From the NCBI RefSeq assembly GCF_900167065.1, contig NZ_FUYA01000003.1, forward strand, positions 186,001 to 250,000: DNA of 64,000 nucleotides. The letters are read 5' to 3'. Made by a program: the position numbers and the translations under genes. The DNA comes from Desulfobaculum bizertense DSM 18034. GTDB taxonomy: Bacteria; Desulfobacterota; Desulfovibrionia; Desulfovibrionales; Desulfovibrionaceae. How positions within the stretch are numbered: position 1 is the first letter of the stretch; the number at the start of each line of letters is the position of its first letter. Below, in pieces: positions 1 to 8,118 of this stretch. The notes beneath the pieces were generated by a model that was not told the origin of the DNA, did no database searches, and saw nothing but the letters and a program-made list of their open reading frames with translations.

Positions 1-1358
1 GCAAAGCGCTCCATGCGCATGGAGCGAGACCCCTTAAACAGGGCCACGCCGGGGGCAAGGTTCAGCCCAGCAAACAGTTCCGGCAAAGTTGCAGGATTAT
101 CAATCGCAAAGAACGGCCCATTCCAGTCGCATCCGCGCAATCCGTCAAGCAGATCATCAGCATGCTCGCCGTGGAAAAACACTGCGGCAGCTCGATTTTC
201 GGCCAGCGACTGCGCCATGCCTGCATGCAGCTTTGCCGCATCAGGACCGAGTTCTTTCATGTCGCCCAAGACACACACCAGAGGACGCTCCCCTGCCAGC
301 TCACGGGCATTGGCAATTGCCCGTTCCATGGACAGCGGATTCGCGTTGTACGTATCGTCCAAAACGGTCCATTCCCCAGCAGGGATACAGACATTGCGGT
401 GCTCAGGCAGTTCTGCTGTTTCCAGTCCACGCTGGATTTCGTCCGGCCCAGCGCCCAGCTGCATGGCAACTGTTGCCGCGGCCAGCACGTTTTCCGTAAA
501 GAAATCACCAAAAAATGGCAGCGTCACATCCAGCTCAAAACTGTCGAGGTGCACGAGATAGCGTCCACCACCCTTTCCGCCACCAAGATAGCTGGCCCGG
601 AATCGGTCAGAGTGCCCCTGCGTGGAAAAACCAAGCACAGTGGGGAACCGGCGCGTCGCCTCAGCCCACAGCTCCGGGTAATCCATACTCACAAAGGCCC
701 GGCCACCCGGCTGGACAAACTCCAGAAGATCTGTCTTGCAGCGGGCAACGCCCTCAATGCTCCCCAGTCCTTCCAGATGCACCGGCCCAATGTTGTGAAT
801 CACAGCGACATCAGGACGAACAAGAGCACCCAGCTCGTTCATGTCGTGCTTTTCGCTAATGCCAAGCTCCAGCACCCAAAAGCGTTCCTCACCGTGGAAT
901 TCCATGATGTTGCGCGGAACACCGAGCTGGTTGTTATAATTCTTGTAATTTTTTGCCGTCTCACCCATCTGGGCAAGAATAGACGCCAGCAGTTCCTTGA
1001 CCGAGGTCTTGCCAGCCGAACCCGTCACAGCAATAACCGTCGCAGTTGTACGGTCTCGCCAGCAGGCACCCAGCTGACCAAGAGCAGCCAGAGAATCCCT
1101 GACCATCAGCACAGGGCAGGACTCGGCGAGTTCTGGCAAGGGCCGCTCGGCAACAATGGCCAAGGCTCCCTGCCTTGCGGCCTGTGCCGCAAAATTGTGC
1201 CCGTCAACCCGCTCACCAGCCAGACACACAAAGACATCCCCGTGCCCAACAGCACGGCTGTCTGTCTTCACGCCAGCAATCTGGCTCTGCCCCTGCGCCT
1301 GACTCATGTCACCAAGCGCATTCATGGCTGTGGCTGCATCAGCAAGTGACAGCTTCAC
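1..1358 (-). CDS. murF: UDP-N-acetylmuramoyl-tripeptide--D-alanyl-D-alanine ligase (MurF), 3' end outside window
   Basis: MurF adds D-Ala-D-Ala to UDP-MurNAc-tripeptide in the cytoplasm, the last soluble step of peptidoglycan precursor synthesis. The minus-strand frame is open from a GTG at 1358 to the window edge (452 codons seen). It reads VKLSLADAATAMNALG, then KTDSR, the Mur-ligase P-loop VTGSAGKTS at about residues 111-119, YNNQLGVPRN, the HNIGPVHLEG stretch and DDTYNANP, all typical of MurF. The GTG lies inside the last codons of murE (20-bp overlap), implying translational coupling, as is common in dcw clusters. A start at a later Met (about residue 12) cannot be excluded. The C-terminus is missing only because the window starts here. 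Confidence 0.95.
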   Translation of the reverse strand, partial: MKLSLADAATAMNALGDMSQAQGQSQIAGVKTDSRAVGHGDVFVCLAGERVDGHNFAAQAARQGALAIVAERPLPELAESCPVLMVRDSLAALGQLGACWRDRTTATVIAVTGSAGKTSVKELLASILAQMGETAKNYKNYNNQLGVPRNIMEFHGEERFWVLELGISEKHDMNELGALVRPDVAVIHNIGPVHLEGLGSIEGVARCKTDLLEFVQPGGRAFVSMDYPELWAEATRRFPTVLGFSTQGHSDRFRASYLGGGKGGGRYLVHLDSFELDVTLPFFGDFFTENVLAAATVAMQLGAGPDEIQRGLETAELPEHRNVCIPAGEWTVLDDTYNANPLSMERAIANARELAGERPLVCVLGDMKELGPDAAKLHAGMAQSLAENRAAAVFFHGEHADDLLDGLRGCDWNGPFFAIDNPATLPELFAGLNLAPGVALFKGSRSMRMERF

Positions 1359-2784
1359 CGAGGATCTCCTTTACCACTTCGAAATCATTAAAGTGATGGC
1401 GTTCGCCCTTCACTTCCTGATAATTTTCATGACCTTTGCCTGCGATGACCAAAACATCATCCGGGAGCATTGCCCCAAGGGCCGCAGCAATGGCTTCCCG
1501 ACGGTCCACCTTTTCGATGACCTGCACACAGCCAGTCAGGCCGGGCCGGGCGTCAGCCATAATGGCTTCCGGGTCCTCAAAACGTGGATTGTCAGACGTC
1601 AGCACCGCAACATCTGCATAACGGCAGACGGCTTCACCCATAAGCGGACGTTTGGCCCTATCGCGATTTCCACCGCAGCCAAACACCGCCAGCACGCGCG
1701 CAAAGTCCAGATCGCGCACGCAGGACAGCACATTTTCCAGAGCATCTGGAGTGTGGGCATAGTCAACAAAGACATGCAGACCTTTTTCATTGGGGACACG
1801 CTGCAGACGGCCCGGAACACCATGAAAATCTTCCAGAGTTTTCAGCCCGCGGGGCTTGACGCCAAGAGCAAGGGCCGCACCCTGTGCAGCCAGCAGATTG
1901 GCCGCGTTGTACAGACCAATCAACGGTGAATCAATTTCCCATGACTGCCCGCCATGTTCGACCCGAAGATGAATGCCGCACGAGGTGCAGGACTGCATCT
2001 GACCCATCATGCTCGGCTGGTGCGCTGCCTCAAGCCCATACGTCACGCTTTCAGGGCAGCGCTCCGCCAGCCGGCGACCATAACTGTCGTCCACATTGAT
2101 CACGCATGCCTTTGCCTGCCGAGGCAATTCTGTGAAGAGCCGTGCCTTGGCTTCAAAATAGGCATCCATGGTCTTGTGATAATCCAGATGATCCTGTGTC
2201 ACGTTGGTCAATACCGCAACATCAAAGGCAATTCCCGCGACCCTGTCCTGATCAAGGGCGTGGGAAGAAACTTCCATGACAACCGTATCGACCCCGGCTT
2301 CGGCCATGTTTGCGATGATCTCATGCAGCTTCCAGCAGTCTGGAGTCGTCATGGAGGAATCAACGCTAAAGCCGGGCCAGCGGCAATTCACCGTTCCGAT
2401 AACGCCAACCCTGTGGCTGTTTGCCGACAGGACATGCTCAAGCATGTAGGTGATGGTTGTTTTACCGTTGGTTCCGGTCACACCCACCATGTGCATGCCG
2501 TGTTCAGCGGTCTTGAAATATGCAGCAGCGAGACTGCCAAGGGCAGCGCGAGGATTCTCATGCTCAACCAGCGTTGCCTGTGCGCCTTCCGGAAGAACAG
2601 TTCCCGGAACAGCCACAATCCACTCCGCCCCCTGTTCGAGAGCAGCGGGAATATACTGAGCGCCATCAACACCAACACCCGGAACAGCCACAAAGGCTTC
2701 CCCGGGTTTTACCTGTCTTGAATCGGAGCGGACCATAAGGCCCTTTGCGACAGCGCGTACAAGTTTTGTCCACATGTCTTTCAT
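1339..2784 (-). CDS. murE: UDP-N-acetylmuramoyl-L-alanyl-D-glutamate--2,6-diaminopimelate ligase (MurE)
   Basis: MurE adds the third residue of the peptidoglycan stem peptide in the cytoplasm. The 481-residue product starts MKDMWTK. It has the SDSRQVKPG substrate region, the P-loop VTGTNGKTT near residues 103-111, HAL(D) catalytic-domain motifs and, near the C-terminus, DNPRFEDP. The DNPR motif is the signature of meso-diaminopimelate-specific MurE rather than the lysine type, so a meso-DAP wall is inferred. The open frame continues 21 codons upstream into ftsI, but the ATG at 2784 sits 5 bp after the ftsI stop and follows CGGAG, so it is preferred. The 3' end overlaps murF. Confidence 0.96.
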   Translation of the reverse strand: MKDMWTKLVRAVAKGLMVRSDSRQVKPGEAFVAVPGVGVDGAQYIPAALEQGAEWIVAVPGTVLPEGAQATLVEHENPRAALGSLAAAYFKTAEHGMHMVGVTGTNGKTTITYMLEHVLSANSHRVGVIGTVNCRWPGFSVDSSMTTPDCWKLHEIIANMAEAGVDTVVMEVSSHALDQDRVAGIAFDVAVLTNVTQDHLDYHKTMDAYFEAKARLFTELPRQAKACVINVDDSYGRRLAERCPESVTYGLEAAHQPSMMGQMQSCTSCGIHLRVEHGGQSWEIDSPLIGLYNAANLLAAQGAALALGVKPRGLKTLEDFHGVPGRLQRVPNEKGLHVFVDYAHTPDALENVLSCVRDLDFARVLAVFGCGGNRDRAKRPLMGEAVCRYADVAVLTSDNPRFEDPEAIMADARPGLTGCVQVIEKVDRREAIAAALGAMLPDDVLVIAGKGHENYQEVKGERHHFNDFEVVKEILGEAVTC

Positions 2785-2789
2785 GTACT

Positions 2790-4745
2790 TCAGCTCCGCC
2801 CGTCTTCGGGCATCAACCAGAAAACCGCCTGCCCGGCGCTCTTCCATGGTGTTCCCGGAGGCGGACTCTGTTTGCCGATGATGTATCCTGTGCCACGGAG
2901 GTCCGGCATCACCCCCGCGTCCGCAAAAATTTTGACGGCCTGTCGCAGGGAAAGCCCCACAACATCCGGAACAAGCAATGGATTTCTCACATCAGGAGAA
3001 CGGTGAACAGCGGCCTGAACCGCCCGCTCCAGCTCTCGCGGAGCAGCAAAGGAATCAGGAGAAGCAGCTTCGGTCATGACTTCGGGCAGCTCGCCAAGGA
3101 AAGCAAGCGATTTCAGCGCAATTTCCCGAACTGCCGGAGCAGCAACAAGCCCGCCATAATAGACTGGGTGCGGCTCATCCACCGAGACCAGCACAACATA
3201 GCGGGGATGCGTGGCCGGAATCATGCCGACAAACGACGCGAGGTATTTTTTCCCGTATCCACCAGAGCGGCTGGCCTTCTGCGCTGTGCCCGTCTTGCCG
3301 CCAACTGTCAGCCCTTCGATGCGGGCGCGCTTGCCTGTGCCCTCTTCGACAGCGGCCTGCAACATCCCCAGCACCGTATGCGTCACTTCGGGGCTAAACA
3401 CAGCGCGTTCTGGCTGCGTCGGCTGCTGCCCGGCAAAAAGCCGCAGGGGCTTGAGCACTCCATCGTCTGCAAGGCAAACATACGCGCGAGCAGTCTGGAG
3501 CGCGGTCACAGCAATGCCCTGTCCAAAGGACGTCGCAGCAAGGTCAACCCGCTGCCATGTCCCAGGATTCCGCAAAATGCCTTTGCTCTCAGGAAGCTTG
3601 AGTCCCGAACGGGACCCAAAGCCAAGCTTGGTCAAATAGTCGTAATAGCGGGATGCACCCATTTCGAGGCCAATCTTTGCCATGCCGATGTTTGAAGAAA
3701 GCTTCAAGACTTCGGCAACACTCAGATCCTCGTACTTGTGCGTATCCCGAATGGTGACGCCGTCCAGCCGGAAGCGGCCATTTTCGCAATACACGGCCGT
3801 TTCTGGGGCAACGATGCCCTCCTGAAGGGCGGCGGCAATAAGAAAAGGCTTTAAGGTCGATCCCGGCTCCAGCGCATCAAGGGCAACCCTGTTGCGCCAG
3901 CCAAGTGAACGATATTGCCTGTAACTGTTCGGATTGAAAAGAGGATATTGCGCCCACGCAAGGATGTCGCCACTCTCAACTTCTGCGACCAGAGCAACAC
4001 CAGACTTTCCGTTATACTGGCTGACAACCTTGGAAAGCGCCTGCTCGGCAACGGCCTGAATATCTGCATCCAGAGTCAGCCGGACATCCTGCCCATGACT
4101 GGGGGATTCCTGCTCACCGTCCAGATACAGTTTTCGCCCTCGTGCATCCCTCTGCACTATTTGCCGATTTTGGACGCCCGTGAGCTGCGTATTCAAGGAC
4201 CGTTCCAGACCTTCCAGCCCGTGCCCATCCTGACCGCAAAAACCCAAAAGCTGGCCCGCAAGCCACTTGTTGGGATAGAGTCGGCGGTATTCTTTGACCA
4301 AAGAAATTCCACCAATATCCAAGGACCTTACACCAAAGGCGACCTTATCACTCACCTGCCGTTTCAGCCAGACAAAAGGCCGACGGGAGGAGAGTTTTTT
4401 TACTAATTTATTCGCGGGGATATTTAGCACACGCGAGAGGCTGCGTGCAGCTTGTGCAGGATTTTTCACCTGCACAGGTCGGGCATACACGGACTGACAC
4501 TGCACACTTTGTGCAAGAATTCGTCCGTGACGGTCAAGAATCCTGCCTCGTTCACCATTAATGAACTCACTGGCAAGATGCTGCCGACGGGCGCGCTCAG
4601 CGAGCATATCGCCATCCAGCACCTGCACCTGAAAAGCCCTACCCCACAAAACAAGCCAGACCAGCCCGAAGAGTCCCGCCACAAGGGCGAGTCGAATCCG
4701 GCTCCAGTCTTTTTCCTGTTTGTGTTGCGGCGAGTAGCTTCTCAT
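2790..4745 (-). CDS. ftsI: Peptidoglycan D,D-transpeptidase FtsI (PBP3) with C-terminal PASTA domain
   Basis: FtsI is the septal peptidoglycan transpeptidase (class B penicillin-binding protein) of the divisome; the inner membrane holds it by one N-terminal helix (about residues 20-38) with the rest periplasmic. The 651-residue protein shows the dimerisation region (RGRILDRHGRILA at 67-79) and the three penicillin-binding motifs: STLK at 296-299, SSN at 350-352 and KTGT at 484-487. A single PASTA-like domain (PDVVGLSLRQAV onward, roughly 590-640) closes the protein. PASTA domains are common on PBPs of Gram-positives and also occur on FtsI of Desulfovibrio-type bacteria. The start overlaps the ftsL stop as ATGA. 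Confidence 0.96.
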   Translation of the reverse strand: MRSYSPQHKQEKDWSRIRLALVAGLFGLVWLVLWGRAFQVQVLDGDMLAERARRQHLASEFINGERGRILDRHGRILAQSVQCQSVYARPVQVKNPAQAARSLSRVLNIPANKLVKKLSSRRPFVWLKRQVSDKVAFGVRSLDIGGISLVKEYRRLYPNKWLAGQLLGFCGQDGHGLEGLERSLNTQLTGVQNRQIVQRDARGRKLYLDGEQESPSHGQDVRLTLDADIQAVAEQALSKVVSQYNGKSGVALVAEVESGDILAWAQYPLFNPNSYRQYRSLGWRNRVALDALEPGSTLKPFLIAAALQEGIVAPETAVYCENGRFRLDGVTIRDTHKYEDLSVAEVLKLSSNIGMAKIGLEMGASRYYDYLTKLGFGSRSGLKLPESKGILRNPGTWQRVDLAATSFGQGIAVTALQTARAYVCLADDGVLKPLRLFAGQQPTQPERAVFSPEVTHTVLGMLQAAVEEGTGKRARIEGLTVGGKTGTAQKASRSGGYGKKYLASFVGMIPATHPRYVVLVSVDEPHPVYYGGLVAAPAVREIALKSLAFLGELPEVMTEAASPDSFAAPRELERAVQAAVHRSPDVRNPLLVPDVVGLSLRQAVKIFADAGVMPDLRGTGYIIGKQSPPPGTPWKSAGQAVFWLMPEDGRS

Positions 4746-5056
4746 TGAGGCGCCTCCACCCGTGGCGATTTTTGGGGCAGCTCATCCAAAACCCGGATCT
4801 GCCCCGGGGCGGCAGGTGCAAGGCCAAGTTGCCGTGCCTGCCTGCGCAGTCGGTGGGGACTGAGCAGGTTTTCCTGTTCGACCCCAAGCTTGGTCAGCAG
4901 ACTGCGGTTTCTGTTCAGGGCGTCCTGCTGTTCTTTCAGGGTGTAGGCAATATCCATTCGTTCGATATTGCACCACACCAAAGAAAGTCCCTGAAGGAGA
5001 GCAAGGAGGAGCAGAATGGCAATTGCTCCATCCTGCCAGTCCCTTAATCCTTTCAT
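4742..5056 (-). CDS. ftsL: Cell division protein FtsL-like
   Basis: This 104-residue protein has one hydrophobic segment near the N-terminus (GAIAILLLLALLQGLSLVWC, about residues 10-29), a heptad-like stretch (YTLKEQQDALNRNRSLLTKL), then LSPHRLRRQARQLGL, which resembles the FtsL signature where the periplasmic coiled coil ends. FtsL forms the FtsQLB complex that licenses septal synthesis. Sequence conservation in FtsL is poor, so the call rests mainly on size, topology and position between rsmH and ftsI. The ATG overlaps the rsmH stop (ATGA at 5053-5056) and its own stop overlaps the ftsI start, so the three genes are translationally coupled. Confidence 0.85.
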   Translation of the reverse strand: MKGLRDWQDGAIAILLLLALLQGLSLVWCNIERMDIAYTLKEQQDALNRNRSLLTKLGVEQENLLSPHRLRRQARQLGLAPAAPGQIRVLDELPQKSPRVEAPQ

Positions 5057-6036
5057 TCGTCATCTTCCGTAACGGGGAGCTTTTCTGCCACCCGCAGCTT
5101 TGCGCTTCGCGAACGGGAATTGCGTTCCAGCTCTTCCTCTCCCGCAGTCACAGGCTTGCGGGTCAAAACTTTTACCTGCGCCTTGTGTCCACAAATGCAG
5201 ATCACCTGCTCGCGCGGGCAGAGGCAGCCCTTGGCTTCCTCACGGAAAAAACGTTTTACAATGCGGTCTTCCAGTGAATGGAACGAAATAACCGCCACCC
5301 GAGCACCGGGTTTCAGGTACGGAAGAATGGCCTCTAAAAAGCCCTCCAGTTCCTGAAGTTCCTGATTCACTTCCATCCGGAGGGCCTGAAAAGTTCGTGT
5401 TGCAGGATGCAGCCGGGCCTTGGCCCGCATCTTTGCCGGATAGGCATCCTCAACAATCTTGGCCAGCTCCAGAGTGGTTTCAATGGGCTTCTTTTCTCGC
5501 GCGTCAATGATGGCTCGGGAAATGCGTCCACCCATAGGGTCTTCGCCATACTTGCCTATAATGCGCTTGAGCTTCTCAAGGCTTGCCCGGTTCACCAGCG
5601 AGGACGCGGTTGTCCCGTCGCCAAGGGTCCCCATGCGCATGTCGAGCGGTCCATCTTCAAGAAAGCTAAACCCGCGTTCCGGGTCATCAATCTGCAAGGA
5701 AGACACACCAATATCGATCATTGCGCCATCAAGAGAGTCCCAGCCAATATCCGCGAGCGCAGTTTCAAACTGACTAAAACGGCAATGTGCAAAATGCACC
5801 CGGCCCTCAAAAGGCTCCAGCCGCTGGCTCGCTAGGGCGATGGCTTCACGGTCCCGGTCGCAGCCAAGCACCTGAGCGCCTTCACCTGCGGCCTTGAGAA
5901 TTGCTTCAGTATGGCCACCCATACCAAGCGTTCCATCCAAATATTTTCCACCCGGCTTTGGTGCGAGGTATGAAATCACTTCATCCCGCAAAACCGGGAT
6001 ATGAACCTCTTCGGGTCGCTTTTCTTCAACGCTCAC
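5053..6036 (-). CDS. rsmH: 16S rRNA (cytosine1402-N4)-methyltransferase RsmH (MraW)
   Basis: RsmH methylates N4 of C1402 in the 30S P site. The 327-residue product contains EEVHIPVLRDEVI at the N-terminus, the SAM-binding motif LDGTLGMGGHTEAIL, DIGVSSLQID, FSFLEDGPLDMRM and LHPATRTFQALRMEVN with VISFHSLEDRIVK near the end, all RsmH hallmarks. The frame opens at a GTG at 6051, but the GTG at 6036 is preceded by GGAGG at a spacing of 7 and gives the usual N-terminal length, so it is preferred. It lies 21 bp after mraZ in the dcw operon. Confidence 0.95.
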   Translation of the reverse strand: MSVEEKRPEEVHIPVLRDEVISYLAPKPGGKYLDGTLGMGGHTEAILKAAGEGAQVLGCDRDREAIALASQRLEPFEGRVHFAHCRFSQFETALADIGWDSLDGAMIDIGVSSLQIDDPERGFSFLEDGPLDMRMGTLGDGTTASSLVNRASLEKLKRIIGKYGEDPMGGRISRAIIDAREKKPIETTLELAKIVEDAYPAKMRAKARLHPATRTFQALRMEVNQELQELEGFLEAILPYLKPGARVAVISFHSLEDRIVKRFFREEAKGCLCPREQVICICGHKAQVKVLTRKPVTAGEEELERNSRSRSAKLRVAEKLPVTEDDE

Positions 6037-6057
6037 AGCGCTCCTCCACACCAGCCG

Positions 6058-6519
6058 TTATATGCGCAATTCAAAGCCCTGCTCTGCAAGGGCAGAAAGA
6101 TCATCATCAAAAGATTCTTCCATTTCACGCCGTTTGGCTTCAAAAGTTTCCTGATTCCAGATTTCGAACTTTCGTCCGACACCAGCGACAACAACGTCCC
6201 GGTCAAGCCCTGCATACTTGCGAAGATGCGGAGGCACAAGGATTCGTCCCTGTTTATCGATTTTGACGTCCATTGCGCCGGAAATAAAAAAGCGCTGGAA
6301 GTTGCGAAGCCGCGAATCAAGCATGTTTATCTGATTAAAACTGTCCTCAATGCGTTCCCACTCGGACAGGGGATATCCCACCACGCAGCCATCAAAATTT
6401 GTCAGCATAAAAGCCCCCTCAGCAGAGTCCCCGTCCTCAAGGGACCGGTATTCTGGAGGAAGCATGAGACGCCCCTTTGCGTCGAGGCTTCTGTATGTAT
6501 GGCCGCGGTATGTGATCAT
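6058..6519 (-). CDS. mraZ: Transcriptional regulator MraZ
   Basis: MraZ is an AbrB-fold DNA-binding protein (two SpoVT-AbrB-like domains) that usually heads the dcw cluster and represses it. The 153-residue protein starts MITYRGHTYRSLDAKGRLMLPPEYR and has a second DAM-type repeat around residues 70-100 (VKIDKQGRILVPPHLRKYAGL), as expected. The frame extends to a GTG at 6537; the ATG at 6519 gives the conserved N-terminus and is preferred. It is the first gene of the minus-strand cluster running to murF. Its promoter region carries phased GTGG boxes (separate entry), consistent with autoregulation. Confidence 0.93.
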   Translation of the reverse strand: MITYRGHTYRSLDAKGRLMLPPEYRSLEDGDSAEGAFMLTNFDGCVVGYPLSEWERIEDSFNQINMLDSRLRNFQRFFISGAMDVKIDKQGRILVPPHLRKYAGLDRDVVVAGVGRKFEIWNQETFEAKRREMEESFDDDLSALAEQGFELRI

Positions 6520-6524
6520 GAGTG

Positions 6525-6578
6525 CACCTATACCCACTCTTTACCACAAAATACCACCAAACACCGTAATTCTGTCAA
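6525..6578 (-). promoter_or_regulatory. dcw promoter with 10-bp-phased MraZ boxes
   Basis: On the minus strand TTGACA (6578-6573) is followed by a TATTTT-like -10 about 18-19 bp on. GTGG boxes occur at 6557-6554, 6547-6544 and 6537-6534, exactly 10 bp apart, with a weaker GGTG at 6528-6525. MraZ is known to bind direct repeats with a core of this kind spaced about one helical turn ahead of its own gene. The repeats overlap and follow the -10 region, suiting repression. Confidence 0.7.
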
Positions 6579-7054
6579 GGAGAAAAGCAAGACGTGGAGC
6601 TTGTTTTCCGGAATTGGGGCGTGTTTTTTGGCGTGTGGGAAATGCCTTTCGTCTTTTCATCCACAAAACGGGGAAGATGCGTCTCGTTTCACCCTCTGCA
6701 CAAAAAGCCATGCAAGGTTCAATTTTTTTTCACAACAGAACGGGCTAAACAGAACAAAGCTGGATAACGCTTTTTTTCACAGAGTTTTTGTACTCCCAAG
6801 GTCCACAATGCAGAGCTTTTGCCAAGGCTCACGACTCCCACAGGGCACGGCTCAAAACCACAGCAAACTTATCAAGTTTGTATTTCTGCCGACAAAGAGC
6901 CTGTACCTCCTGCAATTTGCACGACTTTATATGTTCCGGTGCTCTTGTTCAGAGCTTTCGTACCCATGCAAAATATGCTACTGAGCGTAAACCGCACATG
7001 CGGGCCGCTTTTTACCATGTTCGATCACATCACCACCACAAGGTTCAAGCGTTT
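6579..7054. other. Intergenic region between divergent mraZ and the HD-GYP gene
   Basis: About 475 bp outside the mraZ promoter. Reading frames cross it on the plus strand but lack good ribosome sites and look non-coding. T-runs occur at about 6722-6730 and 6771-6777. I found no convincing promoter, repeat or RNA gene. A longer HD-GYP start at 6998 would use the last 57 bp. Confidence 0.5.
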
Positions 7055-8047
7055 ATGGCACTACTGAAATCTTCTATCCCAAATGGACTGGACGAAGAGT
7101 ATTATCAGATTACTCCTGAAATCCTCACCAGTTTCCCCAAATTCCGACTGCCCCTTGCCACGTACAAGCTCAAGGAAGACACCGTTCAGGTTCTTGTCTT
7201 CAAAAAAGCTGGAGAACGCATCAGCAAGGAAGAGCAGGAAATCCTTGCTGGACTCTGTGCCAAAGGCGACATCTTTCTGGCCCGCAGCGACCACGCCATT
7301 TACTCCAAGCACATCAGCAAGCAGCTTGACCTTGTTTTGCAGGATGAGCACCTCAAAGAAGCTGAAATTGCAGAAATTTTCCAACACGCCATCACGGACC
7401 AGCTTGAGCTGTTTATGCTCCAGCCCGTGGCGGTGGTCTATGAAAAGCTCTACTCAGACCTCATGGTTCTGACCGAGTACCTCTGGGAAGATCACAATAG
7501 AATCAAGGCGCTCATTCGCCGCCTGCACCCAGAGCACAGCCTCGCCCGCCACAGTTTCAACAGTGGCATTCTGGGCCTTGGACTTTTCTACAAGATTATG
7601 AACGGAGAAATTACCCGCCGCCTCTTTGACAAGGTTGCGGTTGCCCTCTTCCTGCACGACATGGGCATGAGCAAAATTCCATCGTTCATTCTGAAAAAGA
7701 CCAAACCTCTGACGCAGGACGAACTGCAAAAAGTCCACAGTCACGCCAAAATCGGTTCAAAAATGGCGCACAAGCTGGGGCTGGTCTACGAAGAAATTCA
7801 GATCTGTACCATGCAGCACCACGAACGCATTGATGGTTCTGGCTATCCCAACAAAACGCGCGACATTAAAAAACTCGGTCGGGTCTGCGCCATTGCCGAC
7901 GCCTACTGCGCCATGACCAGCAAACGCGTCTATGCCGACGCCAAGGACCCCAAAGAAGCCTTGGCAGAACTCAAGAACCATTCCGACAAATTTGATGGAC
8001 GCATTGTGTCCCAGCTCGCCAGCGCTATTCTTCTTGGCGACTGGTAG
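7055..8047 (+). CDS. HD-GYP domain protein, probable cyclic-di-GMP phosphodiesterase
   Basis: HD-GYP proteins hydrolyse cyclic di-GMP. The 330-residue product has an N-terminal ~150-residue region I do not recognise, then an HD domain with HSFNSG, the metal-binding LHDMG near residues 199-203 and the signature HHERIDGSGYP near 254-264. All key residues appear intact, so activity is likely. There is no receiver or transmembrane segment, so the N-terminal region is probably the sensory part. The start is uncertain: ATG 7055 is used, while ATG 6998 is in frame and gives 349 residues; neither has a strong Shine-Dalgarno. It is a single gene followed by a terminator. Confidence 0.85.
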   Translation: MALLKSSIPNGLDEEYYQITPEILTSFPKFRLPLATYKLKEDTVQVLVFKKAGERISKEEQEILAGLCAKGDIFLARSDHAIYSKHISKQLDLVLQDEHLKEAEIAEIFQHAITDQLELFMLQPVAVVYEKLYSDLMVLTEYLWEDHNRIKALIRRLHPEHSLARHSFNSGILGLGLFYKIMNGEITRRLFDKVAVALFLHDMGMSKIPSFILKKTKPLTQDELQKVHSHAKIGSKMAHKLGLVYEEIQICTMQHHERIDGSGYPNKTRDIKKLGRVCAIADAYCAMTSKRVYADAKDPKEALAELKNHSDKFDGRIVSQLASAILLGDW

Positions 8048-8063
8048 TCCACTGACTGCACAC

Positions 8064-8105
8064 AAAAAAGGGAGCACGCGACATTGCATGCTCCCTTTCT
8101 TTCTC
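8064..8105. terminator. Bidirectional terminator between the HD-GYP gene and clpB
   Basis: GGGAGCA (8070-8076) and TGCTCCC (8089-8095) form a 7-bp stem. It is flanked by an A-run on the left and a T-rich tract on the right, so it can serve both convergent genes. Confidence 0.85.
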
Positions 8106-8118
8106 TCTTTTTCTGACC

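Noticed and set aside
1-1349. Long plus-strand open frame opposite murF
   Set aside because: Shadow of murF on the opposite strand; the minus frame has all MurF motifs and the plus frame has none.
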